Source of the DNA: Kitagawia praeruptora
Taxonomy: Eukaryota > Streptophyta > Magnoliopsida > Apiales > Apiaceae
Assembly: GCA_037693485.1 (NCBI GenBank)
Contig: CM075344.1
Coordinates: 75,449,501 to 75,513,500 of the forward strand
Reading direction: 5' to 3'
Length of the DNA: 64,000 nucleotides
Shown in pieces: positions 37,580-49,543 of the stretch. A program made the position numbers and the translations under genes. The notes under the pieces are model-generated. The model was not told the DNA's origin and searched no databases. It saw nothing but the letters and a program-made list of their open reading frames with translations. The stretch's first letter is position 1; each line of letters starts with the position of its first letter.

Positions 37580-38193
37580 TGTTAGGTCGAATACACAATA
37601 TATATATAATCAAGTACTGTATGAGTAAATAACAAGTACACACGTTTTAGTACTTAAAACTGTTTGGAATTAATAATTCCTCTCTCAGTGATGTAAAATA
37701 TCACAGAGAGCTGCTTAGGTTACAATGAATGATATTCGTTCATGATAGATACCCTTCTAGGGTTAACCTAACTGTATTTATAAGATATACAGCTACATAC
37801 AATCGTTAATTGATTCTCCTAAAATTAAGCTATACAATTGATATCAATTACGATTGCTACACGTCTTCTAAGTCAACTCAATCTCTTTGACAGCTATCCA
37901 ATCTTCAAAGATATTGCTTCCATATTAATCTTGAATTATTCTTTAACCTCTGTTGACTTGTAGACGCTTCCAGTAGACAGACTTTAGTAAACTCTGTTGC
38001 TCTCCTAGACAGCAGTGTTTGCGCTTCCTTGTGTTCAGCTAGCAGTGTTTACGCTTTTCTTCTGTCAGCGTTTGCGCTTCCAGCTATCAGCGTATACTCA
38101 AACTCTGCTACGACTGCTTTCAATAACAAGTTAAACTCTTTTTACCTGTAACACTTAAACACTGACATTAAATCATATCAATTATATCTAACA
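37580..38193 (-). repeat. 3' LTR of E3
   Basis: 614 bp, in element orientation TGTTAGATAT to CGACCTAACA. A TATA box (TATAAATA on the minus strand) lies at 37775-37782. Upstream of it in U3 (about 37955-38100) are repeated CAGCGTTTGCGCTTCC and GTAAACTCTG words. Confidence 0.95.
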
Positions 38194-38349
38194 ATCTCCC
38201 CCAACTTGTTCAGTAGAAAAATGTACAAGTTCACAGTAATTGATGATGTCAAAAACAATCAAATAAAAACACAGTGTTTAACATATAATCAGAGTTTAAT
38301 CTTAACTTAGCAAAATCTACAGAAAATTCAAATTACTTACAAATTCTGT
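38194..38349 (-). other. E3 polypurine tract and 3' untranslated region
   Basis: The minus-strand AAGTTGGGGGAGAT (38194-38207) abuts the LTR start and is the plus-strand primer. The remaining bases lie between it and the env-like stop at 38350. Confidence 0.85.
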
Positions 38350-41300
38350 CTACCTAACCTCCTCAAGATCTGGAGTTGTTCTGAGATAGTCAATCAACAA
38401 TCTTCTCTCAGCATTTTCAAGTTCAATCTGCATAGCTTCCTTGATCTCTCTTAATTCTGGATCATTCTCATCAGTTTGAAAGATAGAAGCTCTTAGATCA
38501 TAGATTTTATTTCTCCTCATCTGATTACCCAATCTAATGAATTTGACTTCCTCTGATTGAGAATTAAAATCAAGAACTGTAATCCCCAGATCAGTTTTTA
38601 ATTTAGCAGTTCCTTTCTTCATCTCTACAAGATTTCCATTCCAATCTCTGTATTTAGGAACATACTTTTCAGTAGTCTTTGATCCTGTAATGACTTTGGC
38701 TCTCTGCATATATTCCCTTATAGAATTAGCAATAAGTTGTGTTTGTCGATTTCTGACTCTGAATATATGCAGAACATACTGAAGTTCTTCAAATAACTTT
38801 AGCTTGATTGCTTCTTCATTCACTCTATACACATTTCCATCTGTCATAAAGTATAACAGAAAGTGAATATCTAAGCTCCTTTGATGAACTAGTTGAACTG
38901 ATTCCAACTTGTCTAGATTTTCTTGAGTAATACCAGAACCAAGAGAGACAAGTGCAGAGGGATCTCTTGGACTATTACTAACTCTCAAATCTCTTCTTGA
39001 ACCTAAGCCAGAAGTATTCCTGCCTGGTGGCTTTCCTGAACAAGCAACATTGTGTTGATACCCACCAGTCACTCCTGTTTGTGCTTGAACTGGAATCTTT
39101 GGCCTAGAAAACCCAGGTAAAGGTTTACTTTGAGTCTGTACAACTTGTGTGGCAACAGAGGTTGTAACTATCATTTTACTTTTGCTCTCTTCACCCATTA
39201 CCCCTTTTAACTTCAACTTGGCATCAAGAGAAGACTTTCTTACCAACTTTCCTTCTTCTTCTTCTTCTTCTTCTTCTTCTTCTTGAATACCAGATAATTT
39301 CTCTTTGATTTCAATCCCTTTCATTGCAGGCTTTGAAGCTCTGACAGTCTTCTTTCCTTTCTTGGACTTTAGTGCTTTTAAATGTTCTTTTTGCAACAGC
39401 TTTTCTTCAGCTTGTATGTCCTCAAGTGTAGCCTCAGCATTTTCCTCACGAAAGATTTTAGCAACCAACTCTTCATCTGTTTGTGGATTGTCAGTGAATG
39501 ACAAATCCTTTTGCTTTGAAGTAGAAGTACTCTGAAGATTTGTATCTGCCACCACATTTTGCTTTGACCTTGTAGACCTTCCATGTCCATGTCTTGAATT
39601 TGCACTTCTTAATCCCTTATCAGCATTTGTACCTTCTTCATCCAGATGATCCTTCTTTAATAGAGTTTGAGTTTGCTTACACTTAGTTTTAGCAAGTCTC
39701 TCCCCCTTTTTGACATCATCACCATCTGGAATCAGAATTGAGGTGATTAACTCAAGAGAGTTTGCAATAGAATCAACCTTCTCAGTCAGCAAAAGCTGAT
39801 TCTTTTCAACTTTGCTCAATCTGTCATTAAGATTCTCTTGAGCTTTGGCGAATTGTTGAAAAAGCTTAGAATTATCTCGTTGAGATTTCTCCTCATGAGT
39901 AGCAACCTCTGTTCGAAGATCAACAATGGCCTTCTGATTATCATCAAATCTGTGATTCAAGGACTTGATCTGAATCACTGTTCCTTGAAGACAAGTGAAA
40001 ATATCAGGATTTGAAATCTTTGAAGAATTTGCCTTGAGAAAGGTAGCTGCTCTACCAGGAGGAAAAATACAATCTGACTTGTACCAATCTGCAGTTTGCT
40101 TTGTCAAGTAATTATCATCAATTTCATTAGTAGAAGGTCCAGCAAAATCTGGTTTTTCTCCTGTTTTCTGACCATCAGATTGAAATTGGTTTTTATGAGC
40201 TTCTATACTCCTTTCTTCAAAAGAATCACTGACAGAAACATCAGTAGGTGGAACTGAAGCAATGTCCTCATTTTGAGCAGCAACTGGTTCTTGAACAACC
40301 TGTTTTCCTTTATCATCTTGAATATGCTCTGAAGAAATAACTTTCTCTGGTTGACCAATCTCCTCACCATAATTAGAAACATGATGTGCATCAGAGTTTA
40401 ATTCTGTGTGTGATGCAACCTCAGTGTCTTCCAGGACAACAATAGGCCCATCTGCAACACCAGTATCAACAGAGTGTGTAACCTCCATGGGTATTGGATT
40501 AGATGCTTCATTATCAAAAGAAAATGGAGTTTCATCAAACTCTTCCATTGTAGGCAATGCATCTCTAACATCTTCATTAGTTTGAACCTTAGCAAGTTCT
40601 GGTTCAGCAATCTTGAAACCGGATTCTTCTATAATAGATTCTATGATAACCTCTGTCTCACCAGTAGGAATGTCATGAGAAAGTTTCTCTCGAGCCTCAA
40701 CAACTTGCTCATCATCATCAGAATCTGTAAGAATCAGCCTTCTCCTCTTTGCTTGAGGCACTTCAATCATTTCTTCTTCTTCACTAGAACTTTCCTCAAC
40801 TGGTGGTGTTGAAGGCCTATTTGCCCTTTTAATGATTCTTCTGGAATAAACAGCTCTAGGAGATGTTTGTTTAGCCTTGGAATGTTTTGTGTTGAGGGCA
40901 GTATGCTTCTTCCTTTTTGGTTTAGATATTGGTTGAGGTTGAGTAGTAGTGACAGGGTTTGTTGGCTCAGGGTTTATTGGTTCAGGTTGTGTTTGTGGTG
41001 ATGTAGTAGGTACAGTGTTTGTTTTTTTGGCTCAGGTGATGGTATAGGATGAGAGGGTATGGTTTCAGTATGGTCAGTGGCTAAAGGTTCAGGCATAATT
41101 TGTGTTTCTGGTTGTTGTGTTTGATGTGGTTCATGTTGTGGTGATTGGGAATCTTGTGGTTGGTTGAGAAAGTTCTGCAAGGCAAGTGGCAAAACAAAAG
41201 CAGGTAAATCTTTACCAACATCTTTATTAGTCATATCAGAGAATATTCTCTTATTGACTCTAAAAGGTTGAATCACATCAGCTGCATCAACTTCTAACCC

Positions 41301-41945
41301 AGGTACACAGGCATTGAACAAAAGTTGACAAAATCTAGCAAAATAAACTGTAGTAGACTCTGACAACTTATCACCTAAGTTCATTAGCACATATCGACCA
41401 AAATCAAAATTACTACCATAGAGTAGAGAATACCCAATTTGCAGACTATCCATTGGAATGGCATCCCAGTTGGTGACTTTCTTCTGGAATGTCCTGGTGA
41501 TACAATCGAAGAAAAAATTCCATTCCTTTCTAAGATTCGGCCTTCTCACACTGCCCAGCTTTGCAAGAGATTCCATGTACCCAATCTCTGTTAACATTTC
41601 TCTCAAATTCTGTTCTGAAACAATAACATACGATGTGTGTGTGTCGAAGTCCAAGGTCTCTCTAACAGTTTGTGGAGTTATCACAAACTCTTGTTCATCA
41701 TGAGTGAAGATGATAGACGGAGTTCCATTCTCTCCTCCATCTATATACCTTGAGTTTTTCCAGAAAGTGACAATCTGAGATGCAGATAGAGTAGCAGGTT
41801 CAATCAACGCTTGCCCAATCTCAGAGTCACGAAGAAAATTTTGCATAAGGTGAAACGCTTCAGGAGCACGGTCGTTCTCAAGTAGAGCTGCAAAATTGTT
41901 AGGCACAAAACGAAGACCAAACGAAGTAAAAGGTTTTGTTGCCAT
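38350..41945 (-). pseudogene. E3 env-like ORF, one frameshift at a homopolymer
   Basis: Starts at ATG 41945. About 310 residues carry the N-terminal domain shared with E1 and E2 (NLRKEWNFFFDCITRTF, FDFGRYVLMNLG), followed by a Pro/Gln/His-rich linker. The frame breaks at a run of seven T on the plus strand (41022-41028) and continues in another frame through basic patches (KPKRKKH, KRRRLI) and an acidic region. A coiled coil lies around 39750-40000, then a Glu run encoded by repeated CTT triplets on the plus strand (about 39254-39283). It ends TPDLEEVR-stop at 38350. Total about 1,200 codons. An in-frame hydrophobic stretch upstream of ATG 41945 looks like a signal peptide but lies outside the shared domain and is likely chance. 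Role unknown. Confidence 0.8.
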
Positions 41946-43920
41946 TAGATCAAGAAATAAGCAAAAATCGACTGTGAAAGTGATATGTAAGAAAGGTGTT
42001 TGTGAAAATGTCAAAGTGAAAAACAAAGGAGGGCTGTGTTTTTGGTAAAGTGAATATGAGTGGATGTGGAGTGATAGGAACAAAAAAAATGATTTGAGTA
42101 GTAAAAAAAAACTCAATCGTTTTTACATTGAAAACACGCAACCGTTCCTAGAATAGTGTGAAAGTGGTATATAATGATGAGTGAGTGGATGAAAGTGGGA
42201 CACGTGTCAAACATGCAGCGAATCACTTAATCACGCGCAGTAAAATCCATTATTACTGCTGTCCTTCCTATTATCAAGACACTTTACCACAAAATACACT
42301 CATTAACAGTTGTCAAACACTATATTTACTCCAAAATTTTCAAATTATCTTAATGAAAATTTACCTTAGAGTACGGAACACAATCCATCAGTGTTTGTCA
42401 AATTTTCAAACTTTATCACTAAAACCCTTTCAAAGATGCACAATCGTGAATATTTTGTGTATGTGTAGCAGAGGTTACCAAATCAATTTTATAGCATCTA
42501 ATATTTCATAAAATCCATAAATCAAATCAATAAACACTGAATGCACAAACTCTCATATTAAACACCAAGTATGTGATGAATGCTAAACTCTGTAGTTCCT
42601 TAAATACAGAAATCTGAATAACCCTATTCCCATTGATGTTCATGATTATCCAAGTAAGCACACAGTCATTAGAGACAAAAAGATCAGGAGATAGACATCA
42701 AAGCATCATTCAGTGAGTTACATGTCAAGGATTTCCTCACAAACTCTCAAAGCACACAAGTGTTTAGGTGAAGTGTTTTCTCTCAAATTCAATCAGTAAA
42801 AGCAGATACTTCCATAGGCTTGAATTTCCACCAAATCTACACTACTTTGATTACATATATGCACAAATCAAAAGGACTTTATTCAGGGTTGTAATGTAGT
42901 AAGATCAAACAGGTGAGAAGAGATGTTTTTAAAATGAGTGAATTTCGAACTGAACAATTTAACAGACCAAAGTGTTCAGTCACACTGTTAGTACATATTT
43001 GTACAAGATGATCAGTATATATACCTTTTTTTTTCTTTTCTTTTTTTTTTTTGCATTTGATTTTCCAAAAGAATATGACTGCTCTTAATACGTCAGAGTT
43101 TAAGAAAAATAAGCAGTTAATCAGGCTCAAAGGGGTTTACTAAGGGTGGTATTTATGAACAGTGTTTGAAGAAAGATGGTGAGTCCTAGTGCCTTTATCA
43201 TTTTCATGCACACACATACCATGTAGTCTCAAAATGGTTTAATACAAGTTCTAGAGCAACATACTCACTGATGAACATCACACATCAATAAAATCTGATT
43301 GATATAAAATGTATCAATCACTTATTTAGCTCAAAATCTCACAGGGTGCTGACATGAATTGTTCCTCACCAAACTAAACAATGACACATCTCAAGTTTTA
43401 AAATTTTCACAAGTACAAAAAAGGAATCATCAAGAACTATGTATGTCTTGGAAACAGAGTGTTACTAATCAGAGTTTAAAGTTCATCAATATCAGAAGTT
43501 ATTCATGAGAGGCAATGCACACAGTATTCATAGACTCAGAGTTTAGGACCAAATAAACTAAGAGATGCTCTAAATATGAAACAGTATCATGCTGTGTTAA
43601 CTTACTTCACAAATTCTGATTAGATCACAGTGACTCAGAAAGAATCTTGATTTATTCACTGAGAATCATGCTTCATACATATTTCTTCATTGGTGTTTTC
43701 ATTCAGACAAAAATCAATTCAGAATTCACAGAGTTTATCAAACATATTAACAGTGTATGACCGACAAACATGCTGACAGAGTTTAACAGTGTGAGAACAG
43801 AAACATGTGAACAGAGTCTGCATAACAGAGTTTAAACAACAAGGTTCACATAGCACTTAGCAATTCACAGAAATATGAGCAGCACATTTTATAAGAAAAT
43901 TTTGAGTCTAACCAACATGT
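41946..43920 (-). repeat. E3 pol-env spacer with CAGAGTTTA words
   Basis: About 2 kb without a supported coding frame. The plus strand repeats CAGAGTTTA or close variants at irregular intervals (near 43090, 43460, 43533, 43730, 43776 and 43821), and ACAGTGTTT variants. On this strand the LTR carries the reverse complement (GTAAACTCTG, CAAACTCTG). A T/C tract lies at about 43027-43053. Confidence 0.6.
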
Positions 43921-46900
43921 TTAGTCAAAACCAGATACCATTCCTAGTTCATTGACCAGCCTTGTAAATGCTGCTTCACTCAAGGGCTTGGTGAAGACAT
44001 CTGCAAGTTGTTGATCTGTAGGCACAAAGTGAAGCTCAATATTGCCTTCCTCTACATGCTCTCTGATAAAGTGATACCTTATGCTGATGTGCTTGGTCAT
44101 TGAGTGTTGTACTGGATTACCTGTCATTGCAATAGCACTCCGGTTATCACAGAAAATAGGTATTTTGCTATACCTCAATCCATAATCCAGCAATTGATTC
44201 TTCATCCATAGAATCTGTGCACAGCAGCTACCAGCAGCAATATACTCTGCTTCAGCTGTAGATGTTGATATTGATTTTTGTTTCTTGCTGTACCAAGACA
44301 CAAGTCTGTCACCAAGAAATTGACAACTTCCACTTATGCTTTTTCTGTCAATCTTACAACCTGCAAAGTCTGCATCAGAGTAACCAAGTAGCTTGAAATC
44401 TGATTCTCTTGGGTACCACAGCCCTAAAGTTACAGTGCCCTTGAGATACTTGAAAATCCTCTTCACAGCTGTTAAATGTGGTTCCCTTGGATCTGCCTGA
44501 AACCTAGCACACAGACATGTTGCATACATGATATCAGGTCTACTTGCTGTTAGATAGAGAAGAGAGCCAATCATTCCTCTGTAACTTGTCATATCTACTG
44601 ATGACCCTGTATCTTTGTCCAATTTTGTTGTTGTTGCCATGGGAGTTGTTGCAGATGAACAGTCAAGCATGCCAAATTTCTTGAGAAGATTTCTGGTATA
44701 TTTTGCTTGATTGATAAAGATTCCATCATCTGTTTGCTTCACCTGTAAGCCTAGAAAGTAACTTAGCTCTCCCATCATACTCATTTGATATCTGGACTGC
44801 ATGAGCTTGGCAAACTTCTTACAGAGTTTATCATTAGTAGATCCAAAAATGATATCATCAACATATATCTGAACAAAAAGCAAGTCACTTCCAGATTTGA
44901 AATAAAACAGAGTTTTATCAATTGTACCTCTATTGAATCCACTTTCTAAAAGAAACTGAGCCAGGGTTTCATACCATGCTCTTGGTGCCTGCTTAAGTCC
45001 ATAAAATGCCTTGTCTAGCCTGTAAACATGGTCAGGATATTTTGGATCTACAAAACCAGGTGGCTGTTCAACAAACACTTCTTCTTCAAGTTTTCCATTT
45101 AGAAAAGCACTTTTCACATCCATTTGAAAAACCTTGAATTTCTTGTGAGAAGCATAAGCAAGAAACATCCTAATTGCCTCCAATCTGGCAACTGGTGCAA
45201 AAGTCTCATCATAATCTATCCCCTCTTGCTGTGAATAACCTTTTGCCACAAGTCTTGCTTTGTTTCTTGTAACAACCCCTTCACTATCAGTTTTGTTTCT
45301 AAAAACCCACTTAGTACCAACAATAGACCTGTTCTTTGGTCTTGGTACTAGTGTCCACACTTCATTTATTTCAAATTCATTTAACTCTTCTTGCATTGTT
45401 GTTATCCAGTTAGCATCTTTAAGAGCTTCTTCAACTTTCTTTGGTTCATTTTGTGACAAGAATGCATGAAACAGACATTCATTTGTTGTTGCACTTCTTG
45501 TCCTTACTCTTGCATCTGGATCACCAATGATTAAATCAGGTGTGTGAGATTTGGTCCATTTCCTAGCTGAAGGCAATTGACTTCTTTCAAAGTTGGATCC
45601 TCCCCCTTGATCCATGTTCTCCTGATTTTCTTGATATCTTTCTTCATTCTCTGAGGCTCCCCCTGAATGTGACTGCTCAGTATGTGAATTGTCAGATTTT
45701 GGACTTTCAGAGTTTGAGTTACCAGAGTTTGATTCAGAATTTTCAGCTGACTCATTATCAGAATTTGAGTTATCACTTTGATGAGTTTCTTCATGCTCCC
45801 CCTCAACTGGTTCTTCTCTTGTTTCTGGCTGAAAGGTCTCTTCAATATTTACCAGTAGAGGTTCAGAGTTTGTCAGATCAGACTCATCAGAGTTTAGTTC
45901 ATCAGAGATTAAATCTTCATTTTCGAAGTGCAGTTGATCATGTTCATTTACATCTTCAAGTCCAGTCATTTTCTTGTCATCAAAAGACACATGAATAGAC
46001 TCCATGATCACTCTAGTTCTTAGATTATAAACTCCGAATGCTTTAGTTGACAGTGGATAGCCAACAAAAATTCCTTCATCTGCCTTCAAATCAAATTTGG
46101 TCAACTGTTCAGGATGAGTTTTCAGCACAAAGCATTTGCACCAAAAAATATGAAAATATTTCAGGTTTGGCTTCTTTTCTCTCACCATTTCATATGGTGT
46201 TTTTCCATGCTTATTTATCATAGTGGCATTCTGAGTAAAACAAGCTGTTTGAACAGCTTCTGCCTAGAAATAGGTTGGTAATTTTGCTTCATCAAGCATA
46301 GTTCTGGCAGCTTCTATTAAAGTTCTGTTCTTCCTTTCAACTACACCATTTTGTTGTGGAGTGCCAGGTGCAGAAAACTCTTGTTTAATTCCTTTGTTCT
46401 TGCAAAATTCTTCCATTGTTGAATTCCTGAATTCAGTTCCATTGTCACTTCTGATAATCTTCACTTGATTCTTTTACCCTTTGTCCAGTTGCATTATATG
46501 TTCTGCCAGTGTTAATGCAGTTTCATCCTTCTTTGCTAGAAAATACACCCATGTGTATCTGGTGTATTCATCAACAATGACTAGAGCATATTTCTTCTTT
46601 CCAAGAGACATAACATTCACTGGTCCAAACAGATCAACATATAGAAGATGATAAGGATCAACAATTGAAGACTCGGATTTGCTTTTGAAAGAGGCTTTTC
46701 TCTGTTTGGCCTTTTGACAAGAATCACACAGACCTTCTGCATTCAACAAAGACTTTGGTAGTCCTCTTACAAGATCATTCTTTATTAGCTCATTGATGTT
46801 GTTCAGATTCAAATGAGAGAGTTTCTTGTGCCACTTCCAACTCTCTTCACTGGGCATTCTTGTTGACAGACACACTGCTTTGCCATCAGAGTTTGTTGAC

Positions 46901-47253
46901 AATTTTATTTCATAGATGTTATTGTGTCTGTTTCCAACTAGAGCAACTTTCCCTGTAGATTTACTGATGACTTGACAATATTCATGCTGAAAATCTACAT
47001 GATATCCTCTGTCACAGATTTGACTCACAGAAAGCAGATCATGCTTGAGTCCTGGAACCAGAGCTACATTTGTGATGATGACACTTCCAAGATTAATATT
47101 GCCATATCCCAGAGTATGTCCTATGTTGCCATCTCCATAGGAAACTTTTGGGCCAGCCTTCTCCTCAAACTCTGATATCAGGGCTTTATTTCCAGTCATG
47201 TGTCCTGAACATCCACTGTCCATGACTAGGGTACTTACCCTGGTGCCCTGCAA
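43921..47253 (-). pseudogene. pol: E3 pol: protease, integrase, reverse transcriptase, RNase H; two nonsense codons
   Basis: One continuous frame from GGC at 47247 to the stop at 43921. Protease has VMDSGCSGHMTG; integrase has WKWHKKLSHL, CDSCQKAK, YVDLFGPVNV, IRSDNGTEF and PQQNGVVERKNRT. RT is intact with VQIYVDDIIFGS, preceded by MDVKSAFLNGKLEEEV. RNase H has YSDADFAGC, STAEAEYIAAG and CDNRSAI, ending in ADVFTKPL. The only breaks are TAA at 46474-46476, inside integrase before the second catalytic Asp, and TAG at 46264-46266, where Trp is expected (PTYF-stop-AEAV). The acceptor-like TTTGTGATTGCAG ends at 47248, 40 bases after the gag stop. Confidence 0.95.
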
Positions 47254-47287
47254 TCACAAACAATCACTGATTGTTAGTTCTAAGGAT

Positions 47288-49480
47288 TCAGACTTGCTTG
47301 GATCCTTTTGCTTTATTGAATCTGTTAGTTTTTGCAGTGGATTTGTCATTATCAGAGTTTAAACTAACATTTTCATTCTTAGTACTTGCAGAATCAACTT
47401 TAACCCATTTCAAATTAGGTTTCAGTTCATAATAATTATGATAAATAGCATGATAATTCTTGCAAGTATAAATTGAGTGCCAACTACTTCCACAATGTTT
47501 GCACAGAGTTTGTGGTCTTGGTTTGACATTATCCTTTTTCACTCCAGATTTGGAGGGTAAAGAATTAATGTCTTTGTTCTTCCTGCAAAAACTAGCAAGA
47601 TGATTAGTGCTACCACAATTATGACAAGTTTTTCTAGGTGCAAATGTAGCAAGCATTGGCTTAATTCCTGATGTTATGCCTACCTTTCCATTTCTGTTTT
47701 TCCTAGGCATTCTCTGTTTGTTGACAGATTTTATTTCTTTAAGCTTATGCTTGAGTTTTTTATCTGTCATTGAACCAATATTAACCTGTTTGACACAGGT
47801 TTTTACTGGCTCACTTTCAACAGCTCCATGCTCAGTTTTAACAGTTCCATGAACAAATGTTCCAAATTTTTTAGAAGAAAGAGGTGGTCTAATCTTGACT
47901 GTATTCTGAAACCTAAGCACATCATCCTCAGAATAACCTAGACCTACTGTGTCTGATTGAAAAACCTCTTGAGTGTCTTTTCCAGAATGTGTCCAAGTTT
48001 TAATAATGTGCTTTGCATCCTTCAATTCAGATTCTAGTTGCTTATACTTACTTAGCAACTCCTGTTCTATAAACACAGCATCATCTCTCTTTTTCTGAAT
48101 TTTATTCATGTTTTCAAGTTGTTCCTCAACAAGTTTATTTCTTTCTTTAAGTTGAGAGCACTCAGTCTTGATTCTCTCATTTTCTAAAGTCTGATCCCTA
48201 TAACTGATATGTAATGCCTTAAGATAAATTCTCAATTCAGTTATATTATCAGTATTATAAGCATAGGTAGTTGGAGGTACCTTTAGTTCAGAATCTTCAT
48301 TCTGAGTAGAGGCCATGAGTGCATAGTTCACCTCCTCATCTGAATCTGAGGTGTCTACCCAGTCTCTGCCTTTGATGTATAGTGCCTTTTCAGTTTTACC
48401 CTTTTTGCACTCAGGAGCATAGTGACCCATCTCCTTACACTTGTAGCATTGAATCTCAGACTTATCTTTCTTACCAGATTTGAAGTCCTTTCCCTCAGAT
48501 TTTCTAAAAATTTTCTTGTCAGACTTTGAGTAATCCTTGGAGAATCTCTTTCCCTTCTTGAAGTTCTTGAATCCCATCTTCTTGAAGGTCTTTACCATCA
48601 ATGCAGCCATTTGCATCATCTCTTCATCATCTTCAGAATCAGATGATCCATCTGTGTTTGAGTCAACATCAGTGTTTGATGACTCACTTTCTGAATGGAT
48701 GACCAAGGCTTTTCCTTTTGCCTTCTTCCTTGATGCTTCTTTCTTTGAAGATTTTTCTTCAACTTTCAGAGCAACAGACTTTGACTTCCCGCTTGATCTT
48801 CTATTTCTCTGCTCCATTTCCAATTCATGAGTCTTGAGCAGTCCATAGATTTCATCAATCTCAGTGTCAGCAAGATCATAGTTGTCTCTTATAGTGGTTG
48901 CTTTCACATCCCACTTTTCAGGAAGAGAGAGAAGAAACTTGAGATTCGAGTCTTCTAGATCATATTCTTTGTTAACCAATGATAGATCATTGAGCAGTTT
49001 ACAGAATCTGTCAAATGTTTCTGTCATGGTTTCTTCAGACTTTGCCTCAAAATGTTCATACTCCTGTGTGAGTATGTTCCTTATATTCTTCTTAATTGCT
49101 GCAGTTCCTTGACATCTAACCTCAAGTGCATCCCAAATTTCCTTTGCAGTTGTGCAGTTAATCACTTTGTTAGACATAACATTGTCAAGAGCACTGTGAA
49201 GTAAGTGCCTTACTTTGGCATCCTTAGCAATAGATGAAAGATCCTCAGCAGTTAGATCTTTCTTTTCCTTAGGAACCACCTTTGATTCCTCACCAGCAGC
49301 AGCAGCAGTTAACTTTGTAGGTTTATGAGGACCTTCATAAATTCTATCAAGAAACATAGTCATCTTTACCTTCCAAATTGCATATTCTGATGGCTTGAGT
49401 ATTGGAACCCTAATTGTTTCATACCTACTAACAGTAGTAGGTGCTTTCTCAGAACCTGATGGAGGAGGAATCTCTGCCAT
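47288..49480 (-). CDS. gag: E3 gag (Sirevirus type), intact
   Basis: An uninterrupted 730-residue frame from ATG 49480 to TGA at 47288. The N-terminal copia gag domain (YAIWKVKMTMFLD, then PEKWDVKATTIRD and YGLLKTHELEME) spans about residues 20-225. A Lys/Ser-rich, then acidic linker follows. CCHC zinc knuckles are CYKCKEMGHYAPEC (about 345), CHNCGSTNHLASFC (about 635) and CKHCGSSWHSIYTC (about 670). Between the first and second lies a coiled coil (about 435-500). Gag forms the virus-like particle and binds element RNA. The other Sirevirus gags here are broken, so this is the only intact retrotransposon protein ORF in the window. Confidence 0.95.
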   Translation of the reverse strand: MAEIPPPSGSEKAPTTVSRYETIRVPILKPSEYAIWKVKMTMFLDRIYEGPHKPTKLTAAAAGEESKVVPKEKKDLTAEDLSSIAKDAKVRHLLHSALDNVMSNKVINCTTAKEIWDALEVRCQGTAAIKKNIRNILTQEYEHFEAKSEETMTETFDRFCKLLNDLSLVNKEYDLEDSNLKFLLSLPEKWDVKATTIRDNYDLADTEIDEIYGLLKTHELEMEQRNRRSSGKSKSVALKVEEKSSKKEASRKKAKGKALVIHSESESSNTDVDSNTDGSSDSEDDEEMMQMAALMVKTFKKMGFKNFKKGKRFSKDYSKSDKKIFRKSEGKDFKSGKKDKSEIQCYKCKEMGHYAPECKKGKTEKALYIKGRDWVDTSDSDEEVNYALMASTQNEDSELKVPPTTYAYNTDNITELRIYLKALHISYRDQTLENERIKTECSQLKERNKLVEEQLENMNKIQKKRDDAVFIEQELLSKYKQLESELKDAKHIIKTWTHSGKDTQEVFQSDTVGLGYSEDDVLRFQNTVKIRPPLSSKKFGTFVHGTVKTEHGAVESEPVKTCVKQVNIGSMTDKKLKHKLKEIKSVNKQRMPRKNRNGKVGITSGIKPMLATFAPRKTCHNCGSTNHLASFCRKNKDINSLPSKSGVKKDNVKPRPQTLCKHCGSSWHSIYTCKNYHAIYHNYYELKPNLKWVKVDSASTKNENVSLNSDNDKSTAKTNRFNKAKGSKQV

Positions 49481-49523
49481 TGATTACTATTGTGTTTTGG
49501 ATCTTTAACTGTAATAAAGTAAC

Positions 49524-49541
49524 AGATTGTCTCTGATACCA
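49524..49541 (-). other. Primer-binding site of E3
   Basis: The minus strand reads TGGTATCAGAGACAATCT. Its first 11 bases match the initiator-Met complement. It lies two bases inside the 5' LTR (49544). Confidence 0.9.
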
Positions 49542-49543
49542 CT

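Noticed and set aside
41946..42116. Signal-peptide-like hydrophobic extension upstream of the E3 env-like ATG
   Set aside because: It lies upstream of the domain shared with E1 and E2, which start close to that domain. The stretch is T/C-rich leader DNA, so the hydrophobicity is likely compositional.
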